Shown piece by piece: positions 33,886 to 43,258 of a stretch of 64,000 nt of DNA; position 1 is the stretch's first letter, and each line of letters opens with the position of its first letter. A program made the translations under genes and the position numbers. The notes beneath the pieces were generated by a model, which was not told the origin of the DNA, did no database searches, and worked only from the letters and a program-made list of their open reading frames with translations. The DNA comes from Alteromonas sp. KUL49 (GTDB lineage Bacteria; Pseudomonadota; Gammaproteobacteria; Enterobacterales; Alteromonadaceae), in NCBI RefSeq assembly GCF_006538345.1, contig NZ_BJKL01000003.1:186001-250000 (forward strand), given 5' to 3'.

Positions 33886-34668
33886 ATGGATAAGTTGCTA
33901 AATAAATTTAGAATCGTACTCGCATTGCTAATACCATTCTTTTTTTCGTGTTCCACCATAGCTCGTTCCGAGCTATCTAATGAAATAATTGAAGAACGGC
34001 TTCCACCCGTCTTATCCATAGAATCTAGATTATTTCCACATGGGACGATCGTAGAGTTTACCGTTGAACATAGGTCGAGCGGGCCCGGTAGTTACATTGT
34101 TCAGAGGAAGTATGAAGGCTCTGAATGGGCAGATGTTAGCGGGCTTTTTAAAACTATCTTAAAAGATGGCTTTTTGGTTTATATGATTTCTGAGGTCGTC
34201 GACTCGAGTCTCTCGGGCGTACAATATCGTGCTACTGATTGCAATGTTAAAGGTTGTTCTCCTTGGTCTAGCACCACGACTCCTATTGATATAAAGACTT
34301 ACAATAGAGATATTTCGGATGCGAACGCTAACGAAATCAGAGACGACGTAGAGGCGTTAATCGATCATTTAACCTATCCAGGAGGGTATGAGCACGCATA
34401 TGCAATGTACTACGCACATGCACTTCAGGAGTTGGTTGATAAAAACTACAACTTGAGCGCCGATACATACATCAATATGGTAGGAATGACAGAGGCTCTG
34501 ATTTGTACTAGTGACCCAAGCATTATCAATCACGTCAAAAGCGTAATTCTAGACTCAAACGAAGCGTTGGATAGATACTTAAAAGTAACAAATGAGTACG
34601 TTAATTCTCGTTATAGTAATTGGGACAAGCCAAATCGCTGCACAATTTCACCTGTTCCTGTTCGGTAG
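33886..34668 (+). CDS. Orphan secreted protein with a fibronectin-III-like segment
   Basis: A 260-residue protein I cannot assign. Residues 1-27 are a signal sequence with a Cys in FFFSCS, so it may be a lipoprotein, though the lipobox is poor. Residues about 40-140 look like a beta-sandwich resembling fibronectin type III (VEFTVEHRSSGPGSYIVQRK; ending VQYRATDCNVKGCSPWSS with a Cys pair). The rest is alpha-helical. It has its own GGAAGAG ribosome-binding site and lies in an AT-rich gap after the tRNA operon, a common place for acquired genes. No function is proposed. Confidence 0.6.
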   Translation: MDKLLNKFRIVLALLIPFFFSCSTIARSELSNEIIEERLPPVLSIESRLFPHGTIVEFTVEHRSSGPGSYIVQRKYEGSEWADVSGLFKTILKDGFLVYMISEVVDSSLSGVQYRATDCNVKGCSPWSSTTTPIDIKTYNRDISDANANEIRDDVEALIDHLTYPGGYEHAYAMYYAHALQELVDKNYNLSADTYINMVGMTEALICTSDPSIINHVKSVILDSNEALDRYLKVTNEYVNSRYSNWDKPNRCTISPVPVR

Positions 34669-34703
34669 GTTTGAATTTGTTTACGTCATTGAATAAACCG
34701 AAT

Positions 34704-36038
34704 TTACACACCAATTTTCCTCAATTGCCCTTTCGCTAAATACAAATTCAATGTCATTTGCACTAGCACTGTTGCTGCAGATAAATACCAGACTTGTTCG
34801 ATGTGAAAGTTAGGTTGTGACGTTAGCCACACAAGTGGAATGATAAACGCGACGAGACGCAGCGAACTGCTTAATAGCCCGGGCCAAGTATTGCCAATAC
34901 CTTGAAATAGTCCGGTACAGCTAAAAATAATTCCCGATGGAACAAAATTAAGGCAGATAATAGTTAGGTATGTTTCTGCTATTAACGCCACTTCTGTGTC
35001 GTTCGTAAAGAAGGTTACAACGTATTCGGCACTGAAGAAACAACACACCATTACCATGCACATTAGAGCACTGCTCATACCCAATGACCATCTAAAGCTT
35101 TGTTTGACACGCTGCGGTAGACTAGCCCCCACGTTTTGACCAACTACTGCGGGTAGGGCAAAAGCCACCGCCATAGCAGGTAGCATCATGGCTTGTAAAA
35201 CCCTTGTTCCCAATCCAAATGCAGCTGTGGCGTTTGAACCAAAGCCCTGTATAGCCCAGTAGACAAATGCTGCGTTAATAAAGATGAGTAAAAACTCGGC
35301 GCCAGCGGGAAAGCCGATTTTCAGCAATTTGCGAATGGTAGTTTGCTTAGGTATCCACTGTGAGAAATCTACTGAAACATACTGTGTAAATTTTTCAAAA
35401 TATCGCCACAATACAACCACTGCAAATATCATAGAAATTGAGCTTGAGAGGCCTGCACCGGCCACTCCCATGGGATAGCCTGTAATCCAGCCCTCAATCA
35501 ATATAGGTGTAAGAATAATATTTACTACCAATGACAGCATTTGTACCTGCATTGCGGGTTTAACAATACCCGTACCGCGCATGGCTGCCGACATTGCCAC
35601 TAAAGAAAATTGAAGCGCTAAGCTGGGTATAACATAGTAAAGGTAGGTTGTACCCTCAGTTCTCACTTGTGTATCGGAAGACAGGATATTCATGTAGGTA
35701 TGTGCGCAGCTGTATCCCAAAACTAGCGTGACCAATACCATTGCCATAGATACCATCAACGATTGATTAAACACTGAATTGGCATCTTTTCTATCTTTAC
35801 GGCCTACTGCGTGGGCGATAAGCGTACCTGTACTTACGTTTAGCATTTGCGTAAGTGCAAGTATGAACATCGAAAGGTTGGCTGCAGCGCTCACACCGCC
35901 AAGCGATTGCTCGCCAAGACGACCAACAAAGTACAAATCAATTAACAGGTAGCAGGTTTGAACGAACATACCGATAGCAATAGGCATCGCCATTCTAACA
36001 ATATGCTTTGGAATTGAACCTTTAGTAAGATCTTCCAT
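34704..36038 (-). CDS. MATE-family multidrug efflux transporter
   Basis: A 444-residue polytopic inner-membrane protein with about 12 membrane segments in two similar halves. N-terminal MPIAIGMFVQTCYLLIDLYFVGRLGEQSLGGVSAA and the internal AAFGLGTRVLQAMMLPAMAVAFALPAVVGQNVGA segment are MATE hallmarks. It expels cationic drugs or metabolites by Na+ or H+ antiport; the substrate is unknown. It is downstream of, and probably co-transcribed with, the MarR-family gene 25 nt away, which may control it. Confidence 0.93.
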   Translation of the reverse strand: MEDLTKGSIPKHIVRMAMPIAIGMFVQTCYLLIDLYFVGRLGEQSLGGVSAAANLSMFILALTQMLNVSTGTLIAHAVGRKDRKDANSVFNQSLMVSMAMVLVTLVLGYSCAHTYMNILSSDTQVRTEGTTYLYYVIPSLALQFSLVAMSAAMRGTGIVKPAMQVQMLSLVVNIILTPILIEGWITGYPMGVAGAGLSSSISMIFAVVVLWRYFEKFTQYVSVDFSQWIPKQTTIRKLLKIGFPAGAEFLLIFINAAFVYWAIQGFGSNATAAFGLGTRVLQAMMLPAMAVAFALPAVVGQNVGASLPQRVKQSFRWSLGMSSALMCMVMVCCFFSAEYVVTFFTNDTEVALIAETYLTIICLNFVPSGIIFSCTGLFQGIGNTWPGLLSSSLRLVAFIIPLVWLTSQPNFHIEQVWYLSAATVLVQMTLNLYLAKGQLRKIGV

Positions 36039-36063
36039 GATTTCCTCAATTTGTTGCTACAGG

Positions 36064-36516
36064 CTAGTCGAGTTGAGTTGCATCTATTGCCGAAAGGTGA
36101 AGGGTAGAGAGTAAACCCAAACACTGTTCCGCTTGTTGTTCATTCATCATGTTAGTCACTTTTTCAGCACCAAATTCAATACTTTTTGTTGCATCAGTGT
36201 ACGTTTGCTGTCCTGCCTTTGTAAGGCGAACCAAGCTTACTCTTGCGTCTCTCGCTTTGGTGGCCTTTTCAACCAATCCTACTTTTTCCATGGGTGCTAA
36301 TAGTCGAGTAACACCTGATGCTGTTAGTCCAATACTACTAGCCAACGACGCACGCTTGAGTGTGAAATCAGAGGTTTGACTTAGGCGATGTAATACTAGC
36401 CACTCAGTAAAACTCAAACCATGATAGGAAAGGGCACTTTCAAGGGGTTTTAATACCTGACCTTGAGTTTTTACCAACGTGAGTATGAGCTGCATTGAGT
36501 TTGATAAAGTCGACAT
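36064..36516 (-). CDS. MarR-family transcriptional regulator
   Basis: A 150-residue winged-helix regulator: SFTEWLVLHRLS, LASSIGLTASGVTRLLAPME as recognition helix region, KATKARDARVSLVRLTKAG as the wing. It lies directly upstream of the MATE pump gene on the same strand, the usual repressor-pump pair. A 16-bp palindrome 34 bp upstream of its start is a candidate autoregulatory operator. Confidence 0.92.
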   Translation of the reverse strand: MSTLSNSMQLILTLVKTQGQVLKPLESALSYHGLSFTEWLVLHRLSQTSDFTLKRASLASSIGLTASGVTRLLAPMEKVGLVEKATKARDARVSLVRLTKAGQQTYTDATKSIEFGAEKVTNMMNEQQAEQCLGLLSTLHLSAIDATQLD

Positions 36517-36549
36517 AGTTTAAAATCCGATTTGATGTGATTGCATGAT

Positions 36550-36565
36550 GCTTGATCACTCAAGC
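36550..36565. promoter_or_regulatory. Candidate MarR operator
   Basis: GCTTGA-TCAC-TCAAGC has perfect 6-bp arms with a 4-nt centre, 34 bp upstream of the marR start. Size and position fit a MarR-family operator. Confidence 0.45.
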
Positions 36566-36673
36566 TTTTGTCAATCTTTTAATCTGGGATGTCTGCTTTC
36601 GGTTGTGTCGTTTAGAATGTAATCTACAGATTATCTTTCTTAATTGTGACAGCTTATTTAGCTAAGGACTGGC

Positions 36674-37432
36674 GTGGGTAAAGTACTTAAAACTATAGGT
36701 TTATTTGGATTATTGAGCTTTGCTAGCTTGTTTTCAGTAACATTTGTTTCTCCCGAAAAAGTTGAAGAGTCAGCAAAGGGATTTGTTACGCGCCAAATTG
36801 AATTTGAAGTTCGAGAGAGACATCAAGACTTTGCAGAATCTAGGTTTAGCGAGTCTGCATCGCTTATTGTAGAAAACCTAGCCCGTGAAAAAACGCAAAT
36901 CTATACAGATTTGGATGATCAGCTACCTAAAAAAATTGCTCATATCATTGGTTCTATGTGTGGTTATGATTGCGAAAAGAAAAAGCATATTGAGCAGCTG
37001 ATTACCTCTAGTTACCTCGGTAGGCTCAAATCAATTGAAGTTGCTGAGAGCACGCTAAGTGATGTTGTCAAGGGCAAGTACGTTGAAATTGTCGGCAGTC
37101 TTCAGTTTGACCTGCGGGTATTCCTTGGCGTAAACAGTGTAATGTTCTTTATACTCCTCGTTATCTCCTTATTGAACCCCCGTGCAATAAGGCACTTGTT
37201 TATACCGGGGATCTTGTTAGCTTTAGCTACCTTTGTCAGTTCGAACATATATATCTTCGGTCAAGACTGGTTTTACACTATTCTTTATAATAATTACATG
37301 GGCTTTGGATACTTAGTTTACGTATCGATAATATTCGGTTTTTTAATCGATATAACTTTCAACAAAGCACAAGTAACTTCTCTGGTATTAAGCGCCATAG
37401 GCACTGTTATTGACTCCGTATTTTCGTGCTAA
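36674..37432 (+). CDS. Membrane protein of unknown function
   Basis: A 252-residue inner-membrane protein that I do not recognise. Residues 5-25 form one membrane helix. About residues 26-150 are a charged, helical, probably periplasmic region with a Cys pair (CGYDCEKKK). Three to four further helices follow (about 153-172, 178-198, 212-232, 235-250). The start is a GTG with AAGGA 6 nt upstream. It is divergent from marR, 27 nt upstream of the AlkB-like gene, and may be co-transcribed with it. Confidence 0.65.
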   Translation: MGKVLKTIGLFGLLSFASLFSVTFVSPEKVEESAKGFVTRQIEFEVRERHQDFAESRFSESASLIVENLAREKTQIYTDLDDQLPKKIAHIIGSMCGYDCEKKKHIEQLITSSYLGRLKSIEVAESTLSDVVKGKYVEIVGSLQFDLRVFLGVNSVMFFILLVISLLNPRAIRHLFIPGILLALATFVSSNIYIFGQDWFYTILYNNYMGFGYLVYVSIIFGFLIDITFNKAQVTSLVLSAIGTVIDSVFSC

Positions 37433-37459
37433 TTTAAAAACAAGTGGATTTAAGTTGTA

Positions 37460-38074
37460 ATGGATCTCTTCGAAAAATTAGAAGACTCTCGTCAAAACCT
37501 ACTACCGTACGACGGTACAGTGCATTACTATGGCAATGTGATGTCTCAAAAAGATGCTGGCGAGTTGTATTCGTCTTTGTTGATGACAATCGATTGGCAA
37601 AACGATCGCTCGATGATCTTTGGTAAAGAGATAATCACTAAACGCAAGGTCGCATGGTACGGCGACAAGCCTTTTAGCTATACCTATTCGAAAGTCACCA
37701 AAACTGCCTTGCCCTGGACTCCCGAACTCAAAGTGCTAAAGAATTTAGCTCAGGAAGAAACGGGCGAAACGTACAACTCCTGCTTACTGAATCTTTATCA
37801 CGACGGTAGCGAAGGGATGTCATGGCACAGTGATGGCGAAAAAGAACTCAAAAAGAATGGCGCGATTGCCTCTATGAGTCTGGGGGCACAACGCAAGTTT
37901 GCTTTTAAACACAAGCGCACAAAAGAAACGATAGCGCAGTTTCTAGGCCATGGCAGCCTTCTCGTTATGAAAGATGACACCCAAGCTCATTGGCTACATC
38001 GTTTACCGCCGATGAAGGCGGTAACTACGCCGCGTATCAATCTGACTTTTCGTACGATTGTCGACCGCTATTAA
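37460..38074 (+). CDS. AlkB-like 2-oxoglutarate/Fe(II) dioxygenase
   Basis: A 204-residue AlkB-family protein, closer to ALKBH2/3-type repair enzymes than to E. coli AlkB in layout. It has NSCLLNLYHDGSEGMSWHSD with the Fe ligands His123 and Asp125, a distal His in DDTQAHWLHRLP, and the 2-oxoglutarate-binding Arg residues in RINLTFRTI. It probably demethylates alkylated bases (1-methyladenine, 3-methylcytosine) in DNA or RNA. Length is typical. Confidence 0.9.
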   Translation: MDLFEKLEDSRQNLLPYDGTVHYYGNVMSQKDAGELYSSLLMTIDWQNDRSMIFGKEIITKRKVAWYGDKPFSYTYSKVTKTALPWTPELKVLKNLAQEETGETYNSCLLNLYHDGSEGMSWHSDGEKELKKNGAIASMSLGAQRKFAFKHKRTKETIAQFLGHGSLLVMKDDTQAHWLHRLPPMKAVTTPRINLTFRTIVDRY

Positions 38075-38161
38075 TCCCACAAAAATAAACTGTCTCTGTT
38101 GGTTCATACCCTCGGAAATCACTATATAATCTGCCTTTTGAGTTGAGAGTAGTTCTGCGCC

Positions 38162-38863
38162 GTGCATCAAAATTCCGTCATGCGTTTACGAAAACAGGAA
38201 TTAGCTAAATCCACACGAGAGTTTTCTGCCCGAGGAAGCCGTGTTATTCGTTGTGAGGAGTGTTTGTTACCCACAAATAATTGCTTGTGCAAACAAAAGC
38301 CAACGCCCTCGGGTGACTGTGCAGTGGTAATGTTGATGTACAAAGGTGAGTACTACAAACCTACCAATACTGGGCGACTTATTGCCGACGTTGTTGAGAA
38401 CAATCATGCATTTGTTTGGCATCGCACTGAGCCTCAAGAACAACTATTGGCGCTATTAAACGACTCAGATTTTCAGCCTTATATTGTATTTCCTCACGAA
38501 TATGCGTTGGACGAACCCTGCGTTTCAGAAGTCACTAACGATGCACTGCGCAAACCGTTATTTATTTTTTTGGATGGTACGTGGCGTGAAGCAAAAAAAA
38601 TGTTCACTAAAAGCGATTATTTGCGGGGAATACCTGTGTTGAGTATTCCAACGGATCAGGAGTCAGAATATAAACTTCGTGAAGCCAGTCATGGTTTTCA
38701 ACAATGTACTGCTGAAATCGCCGTCGACATATTGAGACTCGCAGGGGAGACACAATGTGCCGAAAACCTAAAAACCTATTTCCACTATTTTAGATACCAT
38801 TACATCAAAGGTAAGCCCCATATCGACGACATTCCTCACCCTGATGAAAGTCAACCTGTGTGA
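38162..38863 (+). CDS. tapT: tRNA-uridine aminocarboxypropyltransferase (DTW-domain protein)
   Basis: A 233-residue DTW-domain protein. The Cys-rich N-terminus (RCEECLLPTNNCLC) and the DGTWREAKKM motif identify the YfiP/TapT family, which installs acp3U on tRNA (position 47) using SAM. The GTG start at 38162 keeps an N-terminal stretch aligned with E. coli YfiP. The 3' end is followed by the tpx promoter region. Confidence 0.88.
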   Translation: MHQNSVMRLRKQELAKSTREFSARGSRVIRCEECLLPTNNCLCKQKPTPSGDCAVVMLMYKGEYYKPTNTGRLIADVVENNHAFVWHRTEPQEQLLALLNDSDFQPYIVFPHEYALDEPCVSEVTNDALRKPLFIFLDGTWREAKKMFTKSDYLRGIPVLSIPTDQESEYKLREASHGFQQCTAEIAVDILRLAGETQCAENLKTYFHYFRYHYIKGKPHIDDIPHPDESQPV

Positions 38864-38964
38864 GCGCACTATTAAATAACAAAATAGTCATTAACTTGTA
38901 CTTGCTTCACCCCTGATTTTACTCATATAGTTGCAGTTTCACTCACTGTTATAAAGGAATCACA

Positions 38965-39459
38965 ATGGCAACAGTAACTTTTCAAGGCAATCCTGTTCAA
39001 ACTATCGGCGAACTACCAGAAGTTGGCGCACAAGCTCCAGAATTTACACTTGTAGGTGCTGATTTAGGCGACATCACGCTAGCGGGATTAGCAGGAAAGC
39101 GTGTAGTACTTAACATTTTCCCTTCAATTGACACTGGCACATGCGCAACATCGGTACGCACGTTCAACGAAAAGGCTGCGAGCCTAGACAACACAGCAAT
39201 TATTTGTGTTTCTGCTGACCTTCCTTTCGCTGCCGGTCGTTTTTGTGGTGCCGAAGGTATCGAGAGCGTGTCAACCGGTTCTACATTCCGTAGCTCATTT
39301 GGTGAAGATTATGGTGTAACGTTTGAATCTGCACCACTTACTGGTTTGCTTTCTAGAACTGTTGTTGTTATCGATACTGACGGTAAAGTGTTGTACACAG
39401 AACAAGTGTCTGAAACCACTGAAGAGCCTAACTACGACGCAGCGCTAGCTGTACTTTAA
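38965..39459 (+). CDS. tpx: Thiol peroxidase
   Basis: A 164-residue atypical 2-Cys peroxiredoxin. The peroxidatic Cys60 sits in SIDTGTCATSVRTFNE and the resolving Cys94 in AAGRFCGAEG. It reduces hydroperoxides with thioredoxin. Tpx is usually annotated as periplasmic in older work, but no signal peptide is visible. A sulfurtransferase gene follows after 15 nt. Confidence 0.96.
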   Translation: MATVTFQGNPVQTIGELPEVGAQAPEFTLVGADLGDITLAGLAGKRVVLNIFPSIDTGTCATSVRTFNEKAASLDNTAIICVSADLPFAAGRFCGAEGIESVSTGSTFRSSFGEDYGVTFESAPLTGLLSRTVVVIDTDGKVLYTEQVSETTEEPNYDAALAVL

Positions 39460-39474
39460 TTCGGAGTTAGTTGA

Positions 39475-40269
39475 ATGCTTGTACAGGGAATAAACAGTGC
39501 TCAGGTATTGCCTGTACGAGCATTAATGAACAACCCCATTACCGTAAAAGAAGACACCAGAACGCTTTCATCTATACCCAATAGCCTCGATATTGATATT
39601 GACGCGGGCGGCAGTGACCATTCCAAAGGCTTGCCGCATATGATGCCTTCCTCTGAGGTATTGTTGAGCCACTTTAAAGGTGGTGCAATTCCAAACCTTC
39701 CTGTTGTGGTTTACGACAATTGGGGAATGTTTTGTGCTCCACGGCTTTGGTGGATGCTCAAAGCCATTGGTATGCCACACGTATGGTTACTCGATGGCGG
39801 CCTTCCTGGTTGGCACTCAAACAACTCTCAAAACTCAGCTGAACTACCGGAAGGATTATTAAACGTCAATCAAGATAATGTTTGGTTTGCGTCGAGTGAC
39901 GATATTCTAAAAGAATTAGATTCTCCTACCCAAATTATTGACGCGCGTGGTGCAGGGCGTTTTTACGGTACGGTTCCCGAACCTCGGGCTGGAATGAAAA
40001 GTGGTCACATACCGGGCTCTTTCAATATTCCTTTTGGGAATCTGTTGGACGACGGTCGTTTTAAATCCGTATCTGAACTTAGGCAGGTTTTTGAACAATC
40101 CGACATAGACTTATCTGCCCCCATTATTACCAGTTGCGGCTCTGGTGTTACCGCATGTATTGTTGGCGTTGCAGCTATTCTATGCGGTGCGGTCAATGTA
40201 AAGGTATATGATGGCTCATGGTCAGAGTGGGGCAGTGACGCATTCGATTTCCCTGTAACCAAAGGCTAA
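39475..40269 (+). CDS. Two-domain rhodanese-type sulfurtransferase (3-mercaptopyruvate type)
   Basis: A 264-residue protein with an inactive N-terminal and an active C-terminal rhodanese domain. The active-site loop CGSGVTA (about residue 222) is that of 3-mercaptopyruvate sulfurtransferase rather than thiosulfate rhodanese (CRxGx[RT]). GMKSGHIPGSFNIPF and VYDGSWSEWG are also typical. It transfers sulfane sulfur to thiols or cyanide. It is slightly shorter than SseA of E. coli. Confidence 0.9.
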   Translation: MLVQGINSAQVLPVRALMNNPITVKEDTRTLSSIPNSLDIDIDAGGSDHSKGLPHMMPSSEVLLSHFKGGAIPNLPVVVYDNWGMFCAPRLWWMLKAIGMPHVWLLDGGLPGWHSNNSQNSAELPEGLLNVNQDNVWFASSDDILKELDSPTQIIDARGAGRFYGTVPEPRAGMKSGHIPGSFNIPFGNLLDDGRFKSVSELRQVFEQSDIDLSAPIITSCGSGVTACIVGVAAILCGAVNVKVYDGSWSEWGSDAFDFPVTKG

Positions 40270-40288
40270 GTAATCCTGACTAAGTGCT

Positions 40289-41002
40289 ATGAAAGAAAAT
40301 ATTGTCATACTCACCGGCGCAGGTATCTCTGCTGAATCAGGTATTAAAACTTTTCGTGACAGTAACGGTCTGTGGGAAAACCATGCTATCGAAGATGTAG
40401 CAACGCCAGAAGGTTTTGCACGCAATCCAGCATTAGTCTATCGATTCTATAACGCGAGGCGCGCACAGCTTCACGAAGAAAATGTGGTACCTAATTTAGG
40501 TCATAAATCGTTAGCTCAGCTTGAGCAACACGATGGATTTAATGTGGCCATCATTACTCAAAACGTTGATAATTTGCATGAGAGAGCGGGCAGCAAAAAA
40601 GTGCTTCATATGCACGGCGAGTTGCTCTCAGCATTATGTAGGTATTCTAATCAGCGTACCTATTACGATGCTGACTTCGATGAAAGCACCGAGTGCTCAT
40701 GTTGTCAGCGTAGCGGTGGGTTACGGCCAGATATCGTTTGGTTTGGAGAAATCCCCATGTATATGGACGAAATCCAAACGCTTATTGAACAAGCTAATCA
40801 TTTTGTTGCTATTGGTACATCGGGCCAGGTATATCCAGCAGCAGGATTCGTGAATTTTGCTAAACAGTTGGGAATAACAACGACCGAGATTAACTTAGAG
40901 CCAAGCGACAATAATTATCTTTTCGACCATACCTATGTAGGTCCTGCCAGTGAAGCGGTACCTCGGTTCGTCAGCGACCTTATTACTAATAAAAATAACT
41001 AA
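40289..41002 (+). CDS. cobB: NAD-dependent protein deacylase, Sir2 family
   Basis: A 237-residue class III sirtuin. It has GAGISAESGIKTFRD, the Tyr/Arg acyl-pocket pair (YNARRAQL) diagnostic of desuccinylase-capable CobB, TQNVDNLHERAGS, the catalytic His in LHMHGEL, GLRPDIVWFGE and IGTSGQVYPAAGF. Zinc Cys residues are partly visible (ALC, CSCC). It removes acyl groups from lysines using NAD. Confidence 0.93.
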   Translation: MKENIVILTGAGISAESGIKTFRDSNGLWENHAIEDVATPEGFARNPALVYRFYNARRAQLHEENVVPNLGHKSLAQLEQHDGFNVAIITQNVDNLHERAGSKKVLHMHGELLSALCRYSNQRTYYDADFDESTECSCCQRSGGLRPDIVWFGEIPMYMDEIQTLIEQANHFVAIGTSGQVYPAAGFVNFAKQLGITTTEINLEPSDNNYLFDHTYVGPASEAVPRFVSDLITNKNN

Positions 41003-41004
41003 TC

Positions 41005-41637
41005 ATGCCTTATTTAAATGAATTTTTGACTATCGCTTTTGTTCACCTTATTGCTGTTGCAAGTCCAGGCCCTGATTTCGCTATTGTTGTTCGAAACAGC
41101 GTGGCCTATGGGCGTCGAACAGCCATGTTCACAAGTGTGGGAATTGGTTTAGGTATACTAGTACATGTCGCTTATTCATTAGTCGGTTTAAGTGTAATTA
41201 TTGCAACCACTCCTTGGTTATATGACACCATTAGCTACTGTGCTGCGGCTTATCTTGTCTACCTTGCTATTGGCGCGTTACGCAGTAAACCTCAAGCAAG
41301 TAATGCCTCAAATGAAGAAGAACATGCGCGTGCTGTTGATTCAATTACCACTAAAAAGGCCTTGTGGATTGGCTTTCTCACTAATGGCATAAACCCCAAA
41401 GCAACACTGTTCTTTTTATCTTTGTTCACTGTACTTATCGATATAAACACGCCCATCGTCGTCAAGGCGGTTTACGGCATATATTTGGCCTTCGCTACAG
41501 GCGTGTGGTTTTGCTTTTTATCCTATTTGCTCAGTACTCATAAGGTCGCAAATTTTATTGGCGAAAAAGGGTATTGGTTAGATAGAGCGATGGGGTTATT
41601 ACTGCTCGGATTAGCAGCAAAATTAGTGCTAGGGTAA
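41005..41637 (+). CDS. LysE/RhtB-family amino-acid exporter
   Basis: A 210-residue inner-membrane protein with about six membrane segments. The N-terminal ASPGPDFAIVVRNSVAYGRR and GFLTNGINPKATLFFLSLF are LysE/RhtB signatures. It exports amino acids or derivatives; the substrate is unknown. It starts 2 nt after the sirtuin stop, so it is probably co-transcribed. Confidence 0.92.
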   Translation: MPYLNEFLTIAFVHLIAVASPGPDFAIVVRNSVAYGRRTAMFTSVGIGLGILVHVAYSLVGLSVIIATTPWLYDTISYCAAAYLVYLAIGALRSKPQASNASNEEEHARAVDSITTKKALWIGFLTNGINPKATLFFLSLFTVLIDINTPIVVKAVYGIYLAFATGVWFCFLSYLLSTHKVANFIGEKGYWLDRAMGLLLLGLAAKLVLG

Positions 41638-41730
41638 ACCAAGCATACAAATTTCACATCGTCTTAAGTTTGGGGTCGTATCTCAAGTCATGTATAATCT
41701 TGCCCGACCAGATAGTTGTTGTAAGAGGAA

Positions 41731-42474
41731 ATGGTGGCAGGACCTTCACAAAACCCGAAGAGTGATAATAACAAACAACCTAAATCTACTCAGGGACTTA
41801 GCGTAAAGTCGGTACTTCAACAGGGTAATGCTTTGGTGAAAAGAGACTTTTTCAATTGGTTCCAAGCGACTGTGATACTTGCACTGGTCTTCATCGTTTT
41901 TGGCGCGGTAGCTTCACAGTATGTCACTTTTCACGAAGACAACACTTTCACTATACAACATCAGTCAATCATTGAGATCGTTGGAGTAGTGGTATTGGCT
42001 CCCCTGTTTACTGGGCTTTATGTGATGGGAGTCCGCGCTGCGCGTGGAAATAAAATTACCGTTTTCGAGGTGTTTAAATTTTTCCCGCTGGTATTTTTAG
42101 TCGCGTTAACCCAGCTACTTATCAGCATTTTAGTGCAAATAGGCGCTATATTATTAATTATACCGGGTGTGTACTTGTGGATGGCAAGTGTGTTTGCATT
42201 GCCATTAGTCGCAGAGAAACGCTTGTCTCCTATTCAAGCTATAATTACCTCGTGTCGTGGCTTTAATAAGAACTGGTCATCTTTGTTAGCGATATATGGA
42301 GTCATGTTTTTATTGTTCATTACCGTCCCGTTGAGTTATGGGTTAACAATTTTATGGGTAATGCCATTGTATTTTTGTGTAATGGGCATTGCGTACGCCT
42401 ACATATTTGATGAAGCCGTACTTGATTCAAGTACAACCGAAAAGGTTAGCAACGAGTCTCACTTTAATGCTTAA
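41731..42474 (+). CDS. Polytopic membrane protein of unknown function
   Basis: A 247-residue inner-membrane protein with five to six hydrophobic segments, resembling in size and pattern the YciC/DUF975-type membrane proteins (PLFTGLYVMGVRAARG, IIPGVYLWMASVFALPLVAEK, followed by SCRGFNKNWSSLLAIY). I cannot name the family firmly. It overlaps the following Bax-like gene by 8 nt. Confidence 0.7.
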   Translation: MVAGPSQNPKSDNNKQPKSTQGLSVKSVLQQGNALVKRDFFNWFQATVILALVFIVFGAVASQYVTFHEDNTFTIQHQSIIEIVGVVVLAPLFTGLYVMGVRAARGNKITVFEVFKFFPLVFLVALTQLLISILVQIGAILLIIPGVYLWMASVFALPLVAEKRLSPIQAIITSCRGFNKNWSSLLAIYGVMFLLFITVPLSYGLTILWVMPLYFCVMGIAYAYIFDEAVLDSSTTEKVSNESHFNA

Positions 42475-43258
42475 ACGGGAAACGCTTCGTATTGTTTTGA
42501 TCACATTCGCCGTATTGGCGGTGATCGTTATTAATGCGTTGATTATTTCAAGACCAACACCGGATATTATTGATGCGCCCGTTGCGCAGCGTAGCGTTAA
42601 GCCCGTGCCTGATTTTGCCTCATATACCAATGTTAAAGATAAGAAAGCGGCATTTTTCAACTATTTGAGACCTGAGGTGGTTAAACAAAATAACTATTTG
42701 CTTACGCTACGTCACTATGTGCAGACTCTGTATAGAGACGTGTTGAACGAGCGCCCTCTCAATACCAATGATCAAGAAAGGTTGGCTTGGTTAACAAAAG
42801 AATATCGCGTTGACGATACACAGTCTGTAACTTTGCAATTGCTTTCGCTACTAAAAAAAATCGATGTGGTTCCAGTGGACTTAGTATTGGTTCAAGCAGC
42901 CAATGAATCTGCATGGGGAACAAGTCGGTTTGCGCAGCAGGGTTATAACTTTTTTGGGTTGTGGTGTTTCAGCGAGGGATGTGGTTTTGTCCCCTCAAGA
43001 CGTCAGCCTGGTATGTCACACGAAGTAGCAAAATTCGACAATGTATCTACCGCTACCTACACCTACATGCGCAACTTAAATCGACACGAGGCTTACAGTG
43101 AATTACGTGAGATTCGAAGCCGTTTAAGAGCAAATCAGATCCCCATTAAAGGTAAAGCCTTGGCCGAAGGGCTTATGAATTACTCAGAGCGCGGCGCGGC
43201 GTATGTCGAAGAGCTTCAAAATATGATTCGATATAATCAGGAGTACTTATCAGAATGA
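42467..43258 (+). CDS. Bax-like glucosaminidase-domain protein
   Basis: About 263 residues from the ATG at 42467, which gives an immediate N-terminal signal anchor (LRIVLITFAVLAVIVINALII). The C-terminal half is a mannosyl-glycoprotein endo-beta-N-acetylglucosaminidase/Bax-type domain (DLVLVQAANESAWGTSRFAQ with the catalytic-type Glu, NFFGLWCFSEGCG, HRHEAYSELR-like stretch). It is predicted to be periplasmic and to act on peptidoglycan. Longer upstream starts lie inside the preceding gene. It overlaps the next gene by 4 nt. Confidence 0.87.
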   Translation: MLKRETLRIVLITFAVLAVIVINALIISRPTPDIIDAPVAQRSVKPVPDFASYTNVKDKKAAFFNYLRPEVVKQNNYLLTLRHYVQTLYRDVLNERPLNTNDQERLAWLTKEYRVDDTQSVTLQLLSLLKKIDVVPVDLVLVQAANESAWGTSRFAQQGYNFFGLWCFSEGCGFVPSRRQPGMSHEVAKFDNVSTATYTYMRNLNRHEAYSELREIRSRLRANQIPIKGKALAEGLMNYSERGAAYVEELQNMIRYNQEYLSE

